Shown here piece after piece: positions 34,008-43,063 of a DNA stretch of 64,000 nucleotides. Below the pieces are notes generated by a model, which was not told the DNA's origin, did no database searches, and worked only from the letters and a program-made list of their open reading frames with translations. The stretch's first letter is position 1; every line of letters starts with the position of its first letter. Where the stretch lies: assembly GCF_009725205.1 (NCBI RefSeq), contig NZ_WNZY01000002.1, positions 124,001 to 188,000 of the forward strand, given 5' to 3'. The position numbers and the translations under genes are program-made. This DNA comes from Paenibacillus timonensis (GTDB lineage Bacteria > Bacillota > Bacilli > Paenibacillales > Paenibacillaceae).

Positions 34008-34963
34008 AAAAAACGACGATGAAAGACATCGCCCGTGAAGCGAAGGTATCGGTGGCGACGGTCAGCTATATTCTGAATAAGGTGGACAGTCAGAAGATCA
34101 CGGACGAGACGCGTTGCCGGGTGCTCGAAGCCGCTGACAAGCTGAATTATATCCCAAGTCTAACGGCACGTTCGCTTGTCCGCGGTAAGTCCGGTATGGT
34201 GGCCTTGCTCTTCAGCCGCAGCGAGCAAGACGGGTTATGGAAGAAGCTCTATTACGGCATGCTGGCCGAACGAATGGACGAGCTCTGCAAACAAGCAGGC
34301 TATCACCTGCTCGTCCTGGGGATGGACACAGAGAAGCCAAGTCCGGAAATCATCCGTCAACGGGAAGTAGACGGGGTGCTGTTGGCCGGCGTGAAGAAGG
34401 AAACGTTCCGGGATATCTCGATTCACTTCAGCATCGGGGTGCCGATCGTGCTGCTGGATAGCCATATCGATGATCCGTTGTTTCACAAGGTCGTGATAGA
34501 TTATCGACAAGCGTTCGAGTTATGGAGAGAGCAAACGGCCGATCGAGGTGGACGGCACTTTCTTGTGTTGGATACGCTTGCTAACGAGGGTACGATGAAG
34601 GCCATTGTTGACGCGGCTCAGCTCAACGAGGAATCGGTCTTCGTGCTGACGGCGGACAATGCGGACCGCTTGCCGGATTTTTTGGCGAGGCATCAAGGCG
34701 GTTGCGGGGTGGTACTGAATGAATTCGTTGGTGCGTTCGTGGCTCACGTTTCCCGAGGGCTGGATCTGGAGTTGACCGCCTTTTGTATGAGTGGCTGTGC
34801 GGAACTGCTGCCTCCGGGTGTACGTATGTTCACTTCGGAAGAGAACCGGGGACAGCTCGAAGCTGCTTTTGAGATCATGCAGTTTTATATCGAATCGAAA
34901 GATAAGGACCCCGAACAGGTAAGAACGGAATACAGCGAGTATATTTCCATTCCTTTAAAGTAA
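34004..34963 (+). CDS. LacI-family transcriptional regulator
   Basis: 319 aa. N-terminal LacI helix-turn-helix TMKDIAREAKVSVATVSYIL plus hinge IPSLTARSLVRGKSG; then a periplasmic-binding-like effector domain (VDGVLLAGVKKE). GTG at 34004 is chosen because GGGAGG lies 7 nt upstream and the codon overlaps the esterase stop (GTGA). The second half of the effector domain looks diverged. Likely autoregulator of the two-gene unit through the operator at 32624-32639. Confidence 0.85.
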   Translation: MKKTTMKDIAREAKVSVATVSYILNKVDSQKITDETRCRVLEAADKLNYIPSLTARSLVRGKSGMVALLFSRSEQDGLWKKLYYGMLAERMDELCKQAGYHLLVLGMDTEKPSPEIIRQREVDGVLLAGVKKETFRDISIHFSIGVPIVLLDSHIDDPLFHKVVIDYRQAFELWREQTADRGGRHFLVLDTLANEGTMKAIVDAAQLNEESVFVLTADNADRLPDFLARHQGGCGVVLNEFVGAFVAHVSRGLDLELTAFCMSGCAELLPPGVRMFTSEENRGQLEAAFEIMQFYIESKDKDPEQVRTEYSEYISIPLK

Positions 34964-34973
34964 TCTTTATAAG

Positions 34974-35045
34974 TATAAAAAAGGATACTATATAACACGA
35001 ATGTGCGTACTTACGGATAGGTTTCCATAACGATATACTTACGGA
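34974..35045 (+). promoter_or_regulatory. Repeats upstream of the oxidoreductase gene
   Basis: Two direct copies of TACTTACGGA at 35008-35017 and 35036-35045, plus an inverted pair AGTAT ... ATACT further upstream (about 34974-34991). TACTTAC-type sites are reminiscent of YodB/HxlR-regulator boxes that often precede quinone or aldehyde oxidoreductases; assignment is tentative and no such regulator is adjacent. Confidence 0.35.
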
Positions 35046-35079
35046 CATAAGATCCACGAATTCCAAAGGAGGAAATCGA

Positions 35080-36114
35080 ATGTCTGGAAACAAGATGAAA
35101 GCAGTCGGTTTAACCAAGTATTTACCCATCAATGATCCTGATAGCCTACTGGATGTGGAGATCGAGAAGCCTACGCCAACTGGCCAAGACTTGCTAGTTC
35201 GGGTTCATGCGATCTCCGTCAATCCGGTAGATGTGAAGGTACGGGGGCCAAAGAACCGGACGGAAAGCAAGCCAAGAGTGCTCGGTTGGGACGTGGCTGG
35301 CGTTGTTGAGCAGACGGGACCGGATTGCACGCTTTTTAAACCAGGAGATGAAGTGTATTATGCCGGGAGCATCACGCGACCGGGCGGAAATAGTGAATTC
35401 CATCTCGTTGACGAGCGGATCGTCGGCCTGAAGCCGAGCACGCTGGACTTTGCGCAGGCAGCAGCGTTGCCCTTGACTTCGATCACCGCTTGGGAAGGAT
35501 TGTTCCACCGTCTGGGCCTTTCTTCCGTCGAAGGCGCTAACTCCGGGAAAAAGATTCTGATCATCGGGGCCGCTGGCGGCGTTGGCTCGATCGCGACCCA
35601 ATTGGCCAAATATGCGGGGCTTACGGTGATCGGCACCGCCTCCCGTCCGGAATCGGCAGCATGGGCAAAGGAACTTGGCGCCGATCATATCCTCAACCAT
35701 TACGAAGAATTCGTTCCTCAGTTGAAGGCACTTGGCTTTGCGATTGTAGATTATATCTTCTGCCTGAACAGTACCGAGAAGCACTGGAAGAACATGGCGG
35801 ACGCGATTGCACCGCAGGGGAAGATCTGCTCGATCGTTGAGACGGACGAACGACTTGATCTGACAATGCTGAAAGACAAAAGCGTCACTTTCGTATGGGA
35901 GCTGATGTTTACCCGTCCGATGTTCGGAACGGCTGATATGATTGAGCAGCATAAGCTTCTGAACGAGCTGGCAGGCTTGGTGGACCGGGGGATTATCCGC
36001 ACGACGGTGGCCGAAAAGCTAACTCCGATTGATGCGGCTAATTTGCGAAAAGCCCATGCGATGCTGGAAATGGGACGTTCGGTGGGTAAAGTGGTGCTGC
36101 AAGATTTCGAATAA
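35080..36114 (+). CDS. Zinc-type alcohol dehydrogenase-like / quinone oxidoreductase (MDR)
   Basis: 344 aa of the medium-chain dehydrogenase/reductase superfamily. The N-terminal GroES-like domain has VHAISVNPVDVKVRGP and LGWDVAGVVEQ; the Rossmann domain has GAAGGVGSIATQLAKYAG. The structural-zinc cysteines of true alcohol dehydrogenases are absent, so it is a zinc-independent NADPH:quinone-reductase-like (ZADH) member. GGAGG precedes the ATG. It is monocistronic and ends at a bidirectional terminator. Confidence 0.85.
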   Translation: MSGNKMKAVGLTKYLPINDPDSLLDVEIEKPTPTGQDLLVRVHAISVNPVDVKVRGPKNRTESKPRVLGWDVAGVVEQTGPDCTLFKPGDEVYYAGSITRPGGNSEFHLVDERIVGLKPSTLDFAQAAALPLTSITAWEGLFHRLGLSSVEGANSGKKILIIGAAGGVGSIATQLAKYAGLTVIGTASRPESAAWAKELGADHILNHYEEFVPQLKALGFAIVDYIFCLNSTEKHWKNMADAIAPQGKICSIVETDERLDLTMLKDKSVTFVWELMFTRPMFGTADMIEQHKLLNELAGLVDRGIIRTTVAEKLTPIDAANLRKAHAMLEMGRSVGKVVLQDFE

Positions 36115-36166
36115 ATATACCAAACCAGGGGCAGAGAATCTATCACCTGAGCATACGGGATAATCA

Positions 36167-36206
36167 TGAAAAACGCCGCCTAGCAGGACTAGTCGCGGCG
36201 TTTTGT
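36167..36206. terminator. Bidirectional terminator
   Basis: AACGCCGC (36172-36179) / GCGGCGTT (36195-36202), with T-runs on both strands, between the convergent oxidoreductase and AraC-type genes. Confidence 0.75.
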
Positions 36207-36238
36207 GTTCGAGTAGCGCAAGAAGCGTTGTCAGAGAC

Positions 36239-38581
36239 CTAGATCGTTTCCCGAACCTTACCCGGCAAATGTGTTGCGGCGGTCTCCCTGAACTGCCCCG
36301 GCGTCATTCCCTCCACTTTGCGGAAGGAACGGATGAAATTCTGCGAGTTGTTGTAGCGGAGCTTGGCCGCGATTTCCTTGACGGGCATTTCCGTTTCGCG
36401 CAGCCAAAGTTTAGCCATCTTGAACCGGTACATCGTGAGGTATTCGCTGAACGAATACCCCGTTTCTTTCCGGAAGATACTGCTGATATAATTCGCATTG
36501 TAATGAAGGCGGGCAGCACAGGCCTCTAAGGTCAGATCGGCGTCGTATTCGTGTTGGATCAAATCGATGATTTTCTCCGAGATGTTCTGGTACTGGGCGT
36601 TTTGCCGGTTGTTGAAGATACGGATCATCGGGTGGATGACCGTCGTCCAGTACCAATCTTCGATTTCCGCTTTGGTATGTAACCCCAGCATCTCTTCAAA
36701 CAATGAACCGCCCGTAGGCTGGATTTGATGCAACGCAATTCCCGCTTCCTGCATCATCACCAGTAGATTGTTCAGCAGGCGGGTTAACGGGATTTGATAT
36801 TCTTGCGGCGACAGCTCTTGACCGAATAAGGAATGGAAAAGCCGTCCTGTGAGTTCTTTCGCTTTCTCCACCTCCGCCAGCTTAATCGCGTCCAATAAGT
36901 CATTTTCTTTATGGGTCGGGTAATTTACGTTCAGCACATGCTTTCCGGAGTTGATGTTCTCGTATTGAATAATGACCCCGGTGCCTAGCTTAATCCGGTA
37001 TTTCAGCGCCTCAATCCCTTCGCGGTAAGCGATGGACAGCTTATGGATGGCCTGGAAAGGCAAGCTTAAGCCAATGCTGGCTTGCAGCTTCAGGCACTGA
37101 TGGATTTCATGTTGCAGCTTCTCGGTCCAGGCATACACGGTTTGGTGAAACGAATCGGGCTCCCCGTCTGGACTTCCGATCAACGTCACAATCGTTTGAT
37201 CCATGATCACCGGGGCGAACCGGCTTTGGGGATCAAGCAACTCTTCAATGATATTTTGCGCGGCGAACAGGAGCAGGTTGAGGTCCTTTTTTCCGTAAGC
37301 CGAATCATCCGTAAAATCAAGGGCCAACGTGAACACCGCCATCGTTTGCCAGGCATCGATTTGCTCATTGTAGCCGTATTGTTCAAGTTTCTCGAGCAAT
37401 TGGCGTTTGGTGTAATGCCCTTGATACGCTTCGATCAAGGAAAAGGTACGCACCTGTCTAATATGTTGGTGTACCTCTGTTTCAAGCTGAGATTTGGACT
37501 GAAAGAGACGGTGATATTCTTCGCCGATTAACTCAAATTCATTGGCATGACGCCGTCGGATATCGGTCTTCCGCCGGCCGATCAGATGCAGAAGACGCTC
37601 GATCGGCGAGTACATTCGACGCGAACCGAACCAGGCCAAACCAATCGACAACATCAGCATCAACAGGCAAACATAGAAGGTATAAAGCCCGATTTTCCCC
37701 GCCTCCCGGGTAAGGCTGCCGATGGAGGTCACCGAGAGATATACCCATCCGTTCAACTGCGAACGCAAATAGGTGGCGGAATATTCCTGCTTGCCGATGA
37801 ACGTCTGAAATTGTCCGGCAGGCTGCGCTTCGTCTGCGATCAGGGACGTATCTCCCCATCCGGATTCCTTCAACTGCCGGCCGATGAGCGATGGATCCGG
37901 GTGCATCAGGACTTGCTGGCGTTCGTTCACGATGATTACGCTGTCTGGACGCTCGCTGTCGGTCGCCACGACATCCTGCAGGCTGCAAGCCGGAATGTTC
38001 GCCAGCGCCAATCCGTACTTGTGCAAACCAGCGACCGGCAGCTTCTTGATCAGGCTGATGCTGTAGCTGCACGGCGCGGAGTTGGCGTTCTCCTCGCTGT
38101 AAAACCAGGAGGACGGGGTTAAAATCCAGGAGGTATCGTCAGGCGTGTTCATCAACCGTTCGAGCCCTTCGCGGTCCTTATACTCACTCATCCGGTACAA
38201 GCCCGAATTCTTTACCATCCAGTCCTGCTGCAGGTTGATCAATACGACATCCTCCAGTTTCGTATCAAAGGACTGCATGTTCCGGATTTCGTTTCGCAGA
38301 TCGTTGTATAGTTTGAAATCGCTTTCACTTAACGGGTTTTGAAGAGCCTTTTTCAGTACGGTCGAGTTGACCACTTGATTTAAGGTTTGGTTGACAGTCG
38401 TTAATTTACGCTCTACATTGGAGTTGATTTGAGAGATCAGCTCCATTTTGCTTTGGTTGACATTTTTTTGGATCTCCCGGGTTGAAGTCAAATATGAAAA
38501 GGAACCGATGAACAGGACGGGCAGTGTACTCACGGCGATTGTAAAAATCATCAGTTTGCTTAAGAAGCTTAAGGGTTTCAC
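36239..38581 (-). CDS. Membrane sensor AraC-family regulator (YesS-like)
   Basis: 780 aa. TM1 is at about residues 8-28, an extracellular Cache-like sensor spans about 30-300, and TM2 (LYTFYVCLLMLMLSIGLAW) lies near 305. A cytoplasmic helical linker leads to a C-terminal AraC DNA-binding domain with two helix-turn-helices (LTLEACAARLHYNANYISSI and MPVKEIAAKLRYNNSQNF). This one-protein sensor/activator type controls pectin-derived sugar loci in bacilli. It is divergent from two solute-binding proteins and probably activates them. GTG at 38581 is preferred to GTG at 38593 on spacing to AGGTG; both are possible. Confidence 0.87.
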   Translation of the reverse strand: MKPLSFLSKLMIFTIAVSTLPVLFIGSFSYLTSTREIQKNVNQSKMELISQINSNVERKLTTVNQTLNQVVNSTVLKKALQNPLSESDFKLYNDLRNEIRNMQSFDTKLEDVVLINLQQDWMVKNSGLYRMSEYKDREGLERLMNTPDDTSWILTPSSWFYSEENANSAPCSYSISLIKKLPVAGLHKYGLALANIPACSLQDVVATDSERPDSVIIVNERQQVLMHPDPSLIGRQLKESGWGDTSLIADEAQPAGQFQTFIGKQEYSATYLRSQLNGWVYLSVTSIGSLTREAGKIGLYTFYVCLLMLMLSIGLAWFGSRRMYSPIERLLHLIGRRKTDIRRRHANEFELIGEEYHRLFQSKSQLETEVHQHIRQVRTFSLIEAYQGHYTKRQLLEKLEQYGYNEQIDAWQTMAVFTLALDFTDDSAYGKKDLNLLLFAAQNIIEELLDPQSRFAPVIMDQTIVTLIGSPDGEPDSFHQTVYAWTEKLQHEIHQCLKLQASIGLSLPFQAIHKLSIAYREGIEALKYRIKLGTGVIIQYENINSGKHVLNVNYPTHKENDLLDAIKLAEVEKAKELTGRLFHSLFGQELSPQEYQIPLTRLLNNLLVMMQEAGIALHQIQPTGGSLFEEMLGLHTKAEIEDWYWTTVIHPMIRIFNNRQNAQYQNISEKIIDLIQHEYDADLTLEACAARLHYNANYISSIFRKETGYSFSEYLTMYRFKMAKLWLRETEMPVKEIAAKLRYNNSQNFIRSFRKVEGMTPGQFRETAATHLPGKVRETI

Positions 38582-38650
38582 CAAAATCAGCACCTGACCT
38601 TATCGATGAGAAGTCGTTATGTTCAAGTGTAAAGCGTCTGTCAAATAATA

Positions 38651-38690
38651 GCAATAATCATCTCGTGTGGCAATAATCATTTTGTATTAT
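38651..38690 (+). promoter_or_regulatory. Direct repeats at the solute-binding-protein promoter
   Basis: GCAATAATCAT occurs at 38651-38661 and again at 38670-38680, one 19-bp step apart, followed by a TATTAT -10 (38685-38690) without a good -35. Direct half-sites next to a weak promoter are typical AraC-activator architecture. A related ATAATCATTT lies at 40221-40230 ahead of the second binding protein. Confidence 0.5.
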
Positions 38691-38715
38691 TCTTCGATGT
38701 GGGGGGCTATAACGA

Positions 38716-40224
38716 ATGTTCAGTACAAAAAGCGGGAAGCGCGGCTTCTCCGTGCTTATCCTTCTCCTGATCGTCGTTTGCTTGCTTGGCGGTTGTATGA
38801 ACCGGGAAACGAAGCTCAAGGCGACAAGCGTGGACCGGCCTTTTTTATCCATATTAGCGCCGCTGCATTTTCCGCAGCCGCCATCCAAGGAGATTGTGGC
38901 GGAGATCGAGGAGAAGACCGAGGTTCGGCTGGATCTCAGGTGGGTGCCTGAGGGCGTCTATACCGACAAAATGATGACTGGGCTGACGACCAACTCCTTA
39001 GCTAAGGTCAGCTTCGTGAAATTTTCCGATTACCATCTGGTCAAGAACGCCATCCGCTCGGATGTTTTCTGGGAAATCGGACCTTACCTGGCAGAGTTTC
39101 CGAACTTAAGCAAGCTGGATCCGGAAATTTTGGATCAGGCTGCGGTTGACGGAAAGATCTACGGATTGTACACCGAGCGTCCGTCCTCGCGGCAAGGCCT
39201 CATTTTGCGCAAGGATTGGCTGGACCGTCTCGGCTTAGAAGAACCTCAGACGCTTGAAGAGCTCTATGAGGTGTTGAGACAATTTACATACGGTGATCCG
39301 GACGGCAACGGGAAGCAGGATACACTAGGTATCGTGGACCGGAACGATCTGGTTTACGGCATCTTCAAGACGTTAAGCTCCTATTTCGGCACGCCAAACA
39401 ATTGGAAAGTCGAGGACGGCCGGGTCATTCCGGAATTTATGACGGACGAATATATGGATACGATGAATTATGTGAAAAAGCTGTACGACGAGAAGCTGAT
39501 CAATCTGGATTTCCCGCTCACGAGCAAAGAAGTGCAGCGCGACCGGTTCATTCGCGGTGAGGCGGGCGTATTGATCGGAAGCATGACCGATGTACAACGC
39601 CTCTCCATTGAGGCGAGGGCGATGAACCCAAACGCTGATTTCACCCTGGTCAACCGGATTAATGGTCCGTACGGTTACAAGGTATGGTCGATTCCTAATT
39701 TCAATGGACTTTATTTGTTTTCCAAGAAAATGATCCCAACGGAGCAGGATCTAAAGGTCGCGCTGGGCTTTTTCGACCGGACGATGGATAAGGATGTCGC
39801 CAATTTGATGATGTACGGCTTGGAAAGAAGGCACTACAAGATAGAAAACGGGAAGGTCATCTTGCCGGAGGAGACCTCGCAGCTGCGAGTGAATGAGGTA
39901 AACCCGCTCTATTCGCTGATGATTGCGGATATCAGCAACCCCAATCTGATGGATGTCGCGCAAAAAGAGCATTTGACTCAAATCGCCGAACAGCTCAGTA
40001 AAGACAACGAAGCGTTCCTGGTTGACGATCCAACGGTCCGGCTCAGCTCGCCGACGTACGACGAGAAGAGCGCAGAGCTGTCAACGATCATTAGCGATGC
40101 CACGTACCATTACATCCTGGGGCGCATCGATGCCGAAGGTTTTCGGCAAGAGATAGTACGGTGGAAGCAAAGCGGCGGCCAAGCGGTCATCCGCGAGTTC
40201 GAGGATGCGCTATCACACCCATAA
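38716..40224 (+). CDS. ABC-importer solute-binding lipoprotein (LplA-like, copy 1)
   Basis: 502 aa. Lipoprotein signal with lipobox LLGGC (Cys near 28). The mature part is a family 1 sugar-binding protein of the LplA/LipO group, including a calcium-binding-like loop DPDGNGKQDT and YFGTPNNW. It captures an oligosaccharide outside the cell. It is clearly homologous to the next gene (FWEIGPYLAEFPNLSKL versus FWEIGPYLTEFPNLNKL). GGGGGG precedes the ATG. Confidence 0.87.
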   Translation: MFSTKSGKRGFSVLILLLIVVCLLGGCMNRETKLKATSVDRPFLSILAPLHFPQPPSKEIVAEIEEKTEVRLDLRWVPEGVYTDKMMTGLTTNSLAKVSFVKFSDYHLVKNAIRSDVFWEIGPYLAEFPNLSKLDPEILDQAAVDGKIYGLYTERPSSRQGLILRKDWLDRLGLEEPQTLEELYEVLRQFTYGDPDGNGKQDTLGIVDRNDLVYGIFKTLSSYFGTPNNWKVEDGRVIPEFMTDEYMDTMNYVKKLYDEKLINLDFPLTSKEVQRDRFIRGEAGVLIGSMTDVQRLSIEARAMNPNADFTLVNRINGPYGYKVWSIPNFNGLYLFSKKMIPTEQDLKVALGFFDRTMDKDVANLMMYGLERRHYKIENGKVILPEETSQLRVNEVNPLYSLMIADISNPNLMDVAQKEHLTQIAEQLSKDNEAFLVDDPTVRLSSPTYDEKSAELSTIISDATYHYILGRIDAEGFRQEIVRWKQSGGQAVIREFEDALSHP

Positions 40225-40341
40225 TCATTTGTTCAGGTCCGCCGCTTGGCGTAGCCGTTATGAGGAAATGATTGTTTCCGTTATGCCTTTGGAAGGTTAC
40301 CGTGGAAGGGAAGCAATCCAAACCATGGGAGGTCCAAAGGT

Positions 40342-41898
40342 ATGAAGAAACAATCATTCATCCTCATCCTGACCGCACTGTTATCACTTAGCGTTGTGCT
40401 GGCTGGTTGTGGAAGCGCTAACAATAGGGGGAGCGGCAGCCCGGCGGCAACAGAACCTGCTGCGTCCACCACGGACAACGGCGGGAACGCGCCTGTAGAG
40501 GCGGAGAAACCGACAGAAATCACGATTATGTTACCGCTAAATACGTCGGAAACACCCCCCGATACGATCAAAACCGAGCTGGAGAAGCTGACGAACACGA
40601 AGCTGACCTATCAGTTTTTTCCGGCGGACACGTATGAAGAAAAGCTGAACACCTCGTTTGCCACAGGCTCCTTACCCCAAGTGACCTACCTCAAAAACCA
40701 GACCACGTTTATTCAAATGAAAGAAGCGATCAAGGACGGGCAGTTTTGGGAAATTGGCCCTTACTTGACCGAATTCCCGAACCTTAACAAATTGAAACCG
40801 GAAATCCTTAACAATACGAAGGTGGAGGGGAAGCTGCACTCCCTCTATATCGGCAGACCGCTGGCGCGTCAAGGGATTATTTACCGCAAGGATTGGGCGG
40901 ATAAGCTGGGGTTTTCCGCACCGGCCAATGTCGATGACTTGTTTGAAATGGCCAAGGCCTTCACGGAGAAAGACCCGGACGGCAATGGCCAAAAAGATAC
41001 GACCGGCCTCGCGGACCGAAACGAACTGGTTTACGGCGCATTCAAGACAGTATCCGCCTGGTTCGGCACGCCTAATAACTGGGGCGAGCAGGACGGTCAG
41101 CTTCAGCCGGAATTTATGTTCCCGCAGTACATCGATACGATGGATTTCTTCAAGAAGCTGCGGGATAACGGCTACATGAACCAAGACTTTGCGGCGACAA
41201 GCAAAACCGATGCCGTCAATATGTTTACAAGCGGGAAGGCCGGTCTCTACATCGGCGGGTCCATGCAGGATATCGATTCGCTGAATAAGGATTTGATTAA
41301 GAACGTGCCGGATGCCGTACTCGATACGCACAGCATGGTTGCCGGACCAGACGGTGGATTCGCTCAATGGATGATTCCAGGGTACAACAATATCATTCTG
41401 TTCCCGAAATCGGCGGTCAAGGATGAAGCGGAGCTCAAGAAGATCCTTGCGTTCTTCGACAAGATGATGACGCCGGAAGTGGCTAATTTGATGTACTGGG
41501 GCATTGAAGGCACACATTATACCGTAGTGGAAGGCAAAGCCAAGGTTGCGGACGATAAGGAATTGATCGAACGCGAAGTGAAGCCGTTCAAGGACAGCGT
41601 CATCGGTGAAGCCGAAACGAATGGCATGTATGAGAGCTATAATACGCTGCCGGGCCGAATTCATGCTGAAGAGCTGATCAAGGAAAACGTGAAGGTAGGC
41701 GTTCCGGATCCGACTGCGGCGCTGGATTCGCAAACCTTTACGGATAAAGGCGTAGAACTGCAGCAATTGATTACGGACGCCACCTATCAATATATCTACG
41801 GCCAGATCGACAAGGCCAGCTTCGAGAAAGCGGTTGAGCAATGGAAGAGTCGGGGCGGCTCGAAGATTATCGAGGAATATAACGCGGCCATTAAATAA
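40342..41898 (+). CDS. ABC-importer solute-binding lipoprotein (LplA-like, copy 2)
   Basis: 518 aa. Lipobox VLAGC (Cys near 23) followed by a Ser/Gly/Ala-rich linker. It has the same fold and landmarks as copy 1 (DPDGNGQKDT, WFGTPNNW). GGGAGGTCC lies before the ATG. It is separated from copy 1 by 117 nt containing two CCGTTATG direct repeats (40255, 40278), so it may have its own promoter. Tandem binding proteins suggest two related ligands sharing one permease pair. Confidence 0.88.
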   Translation: MKKQSFILILTALLSLSVVLAGCGSANNRGSGSPAATEPAASTTDNGGNAPVEAEKPTEITIMLPLNTSETPPDTIKTELEKLTNTKLTYQFFPADTYEEKLNTSFATGSLPQVTYLKNQTTFIQMKEAIKDGQFWEIGPYLTEFPNLNKLKPEILNNTKVEGKLHSLYIGRPLARQGIIYRKDWADKLGFSAPANVDDLFEMAKAFTEKDPDGNGQKDTTGLADRNELVYGAFKTVSAWFGTPNNWGEQDGQLQPEFMFPQYIDTMDFFKKLRDNGYMNQDFAATSKTDAVNMFTSGKAGLYIGGSMQDIDSLNKDLIKNVPDAVLDTHSMVAGPDGGFAQWMIPGYNNIILFPKSAVKDEAELKKILAFFDKMMTPEVANLMYWGIEGTHYTVVEGKAKVADDKELIEREVKPFKDSVIGEAETNGMYESYNTLPGRIHAEELIKENVKVGVPDPTAALDSQTFTDKGVELQQLITDATYQYIYGQIDKASFEKAVEQWKSRGGSKIIEEYNAAIK

Positions 41899-41900
41899 AA

Positions 41901-42075
41901 TTCAAAAAGTCAGGTTTTCAGGATCAAGAAGGTTGGATGAAGCTAGGGCCTGAGTAGCGGAGCGTACTTTAGAGTACGTGAGCAACGGAGGGCCCGGCTG
42001 AATTCAAGATTCGACGCCGAATCTACGTCTTGAACTCCTTCGTCATGGAAAGATGAACTTTTTGAAGGACCTCAT
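41901..42075 (-). repeat. Diverged inverted copy of the 184-bp repeat
   Basis: The reverse complement matches the 29093-29644 units over most of its length (GGTTGGATGAAGC, GGCCCGGCTGAATTC, ATTCGACG). The ends TTCAAAAAGT / ACTTTTTGAA are inverted. The inner hairpin is CGTACT-TTAG-AGTACG (41963-41978), where the tandem units read CGTAGG/CCTACG: a paired two-position change. It lies between the binding-protein and permease genes and ends 19 nt before the permease start codon. Confidence 0.7.
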
Positions 42076-42094
42076 TGGAGAGAGGAAGATACGT

Positions 42095-43063
42095 ATGAGT
42101 GAAGCGACCGCTCCATCCTCCGTCACGCCGAAGATTCCACCCGGGAGACGCACGAAGACCGGACTTCTCCGAAAGCGACTATGGAGAAATAAATGGCTGT
42201 ACCTGATGCTACTGCCCGGCGTGCTGTATTTCATCATCTTCAAGTATTTCCCGATGTACGGGTTGATCATTTCCTTTCAGGATTACAAGCCGTATGACGG
42301 CATCCGAGGCAGCGAATGGGTCGGTTTGGAGCATTTCAGACGGCTGTTTACCGAGCCGGATTTCATGATCATTTTGAAAAACACGGTGATCTTGTTTGCG
42401 CTGAACCTGTTTATCTACTTTCCGGTACCGATCATTCTGGCATTGATGTTGAATGAGCTCCGGGGCCACTTCTTTAAGAGGTTGTTCCAGACGTTCGTCT
42501 ACTTGCCGCACTTTATGTCCTGGGTCATCATCGTATCGATTACCTACGTGATGGTGACGATGGACGGCGGGATCATCAACGAGCTGCTGGTGTACTTTGG
42601 TCTTGAGAAAATCAATTTCCTGTTGAATCCCGAGTGGTTTCGGCCTATGTACATCCTCCAGGTCATTTGGAGGGAGGCCGGCTGGGGAACGATCATTTAT
42701 CTGGCAGGCATGGCGGCTATCGATCCGGGATTGTATGAAGCGGCGCGGATGGATGGAGCCGGCCGGATGCGCCAGGTGTGGCATATTACGTTACCGTCGA
42801 TCCGGGGCGTTATTATTACGCTGTTTATTTTGAAAATCGGGCATGTGCTGGATCTGGGCTTTGAGCATGTCTATCTGCTGCTCAACTCCATGAACCGACA
42901 AGTCGCCGAGATCATCGATACGTATGTGTATACCGCGGGGCTAAGGCAGGGCCAATATAGCTACAGCACGGCGATCGGTTTCTTCAAATCCGTTATCGGG
43001 CTAATTCTAGTGATGCTGGTGAATAAACTATCCAAGAAAATCGGGGAGGAGGGCGTTTACTGA
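42095..43063 (+). CDS. Sugar ABC permease (LplB-like)
   Basis: 322 aa, six predicted helices after a basic cytoplasmic N terminus. The EAA coupling loop is YEAARMDGAGRMRQVWHITL near residue 215. The LplB-type start has LYLMLLPGVLYFIIFKYFPMYG. ATG at 42095 has GAGAGGAAG upstream; the longer reading to 42053 would start inside the dispersed repeat. The stop overlaps the next permease's start (TGATG). No ATPase gene is present in the locus. Confidence 0.9.
   Translation: MSEATAPSSVTPKIPPGRRTKTGLLRKRLWRNKWLYLMLLPGVLYFIIFKYFPMYGLIISFQDYKPYDGIRGSEWVGLEHFRRLFTEPDFMIILKNTVILFALNLFIYFPVPIILALMLNELRGHFFKRLFQTFVYLPHFMSWVIIVSITYVMVTMDGGIINELLVYFGLEKINFLLNPEWFRPMYILQVIWREAGWGTIIYLAGMAAIDPGLYEAARMDGAGRMRQVWHITLPSIRGVIITLFILKIGHVLDLGFEHVYLLLNSMNRQVAEIIDTYVYTAGLRQGQYSYSTAIGFFKSVIGLILVMLVNKLSKKIGEEGVY

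Noticed and set aside
42053..42094. An upstream start for the LplB-like permease
   Set aside because: It would begin inside the dispersed repeat; the ATG at 42095 has the ribosome site.
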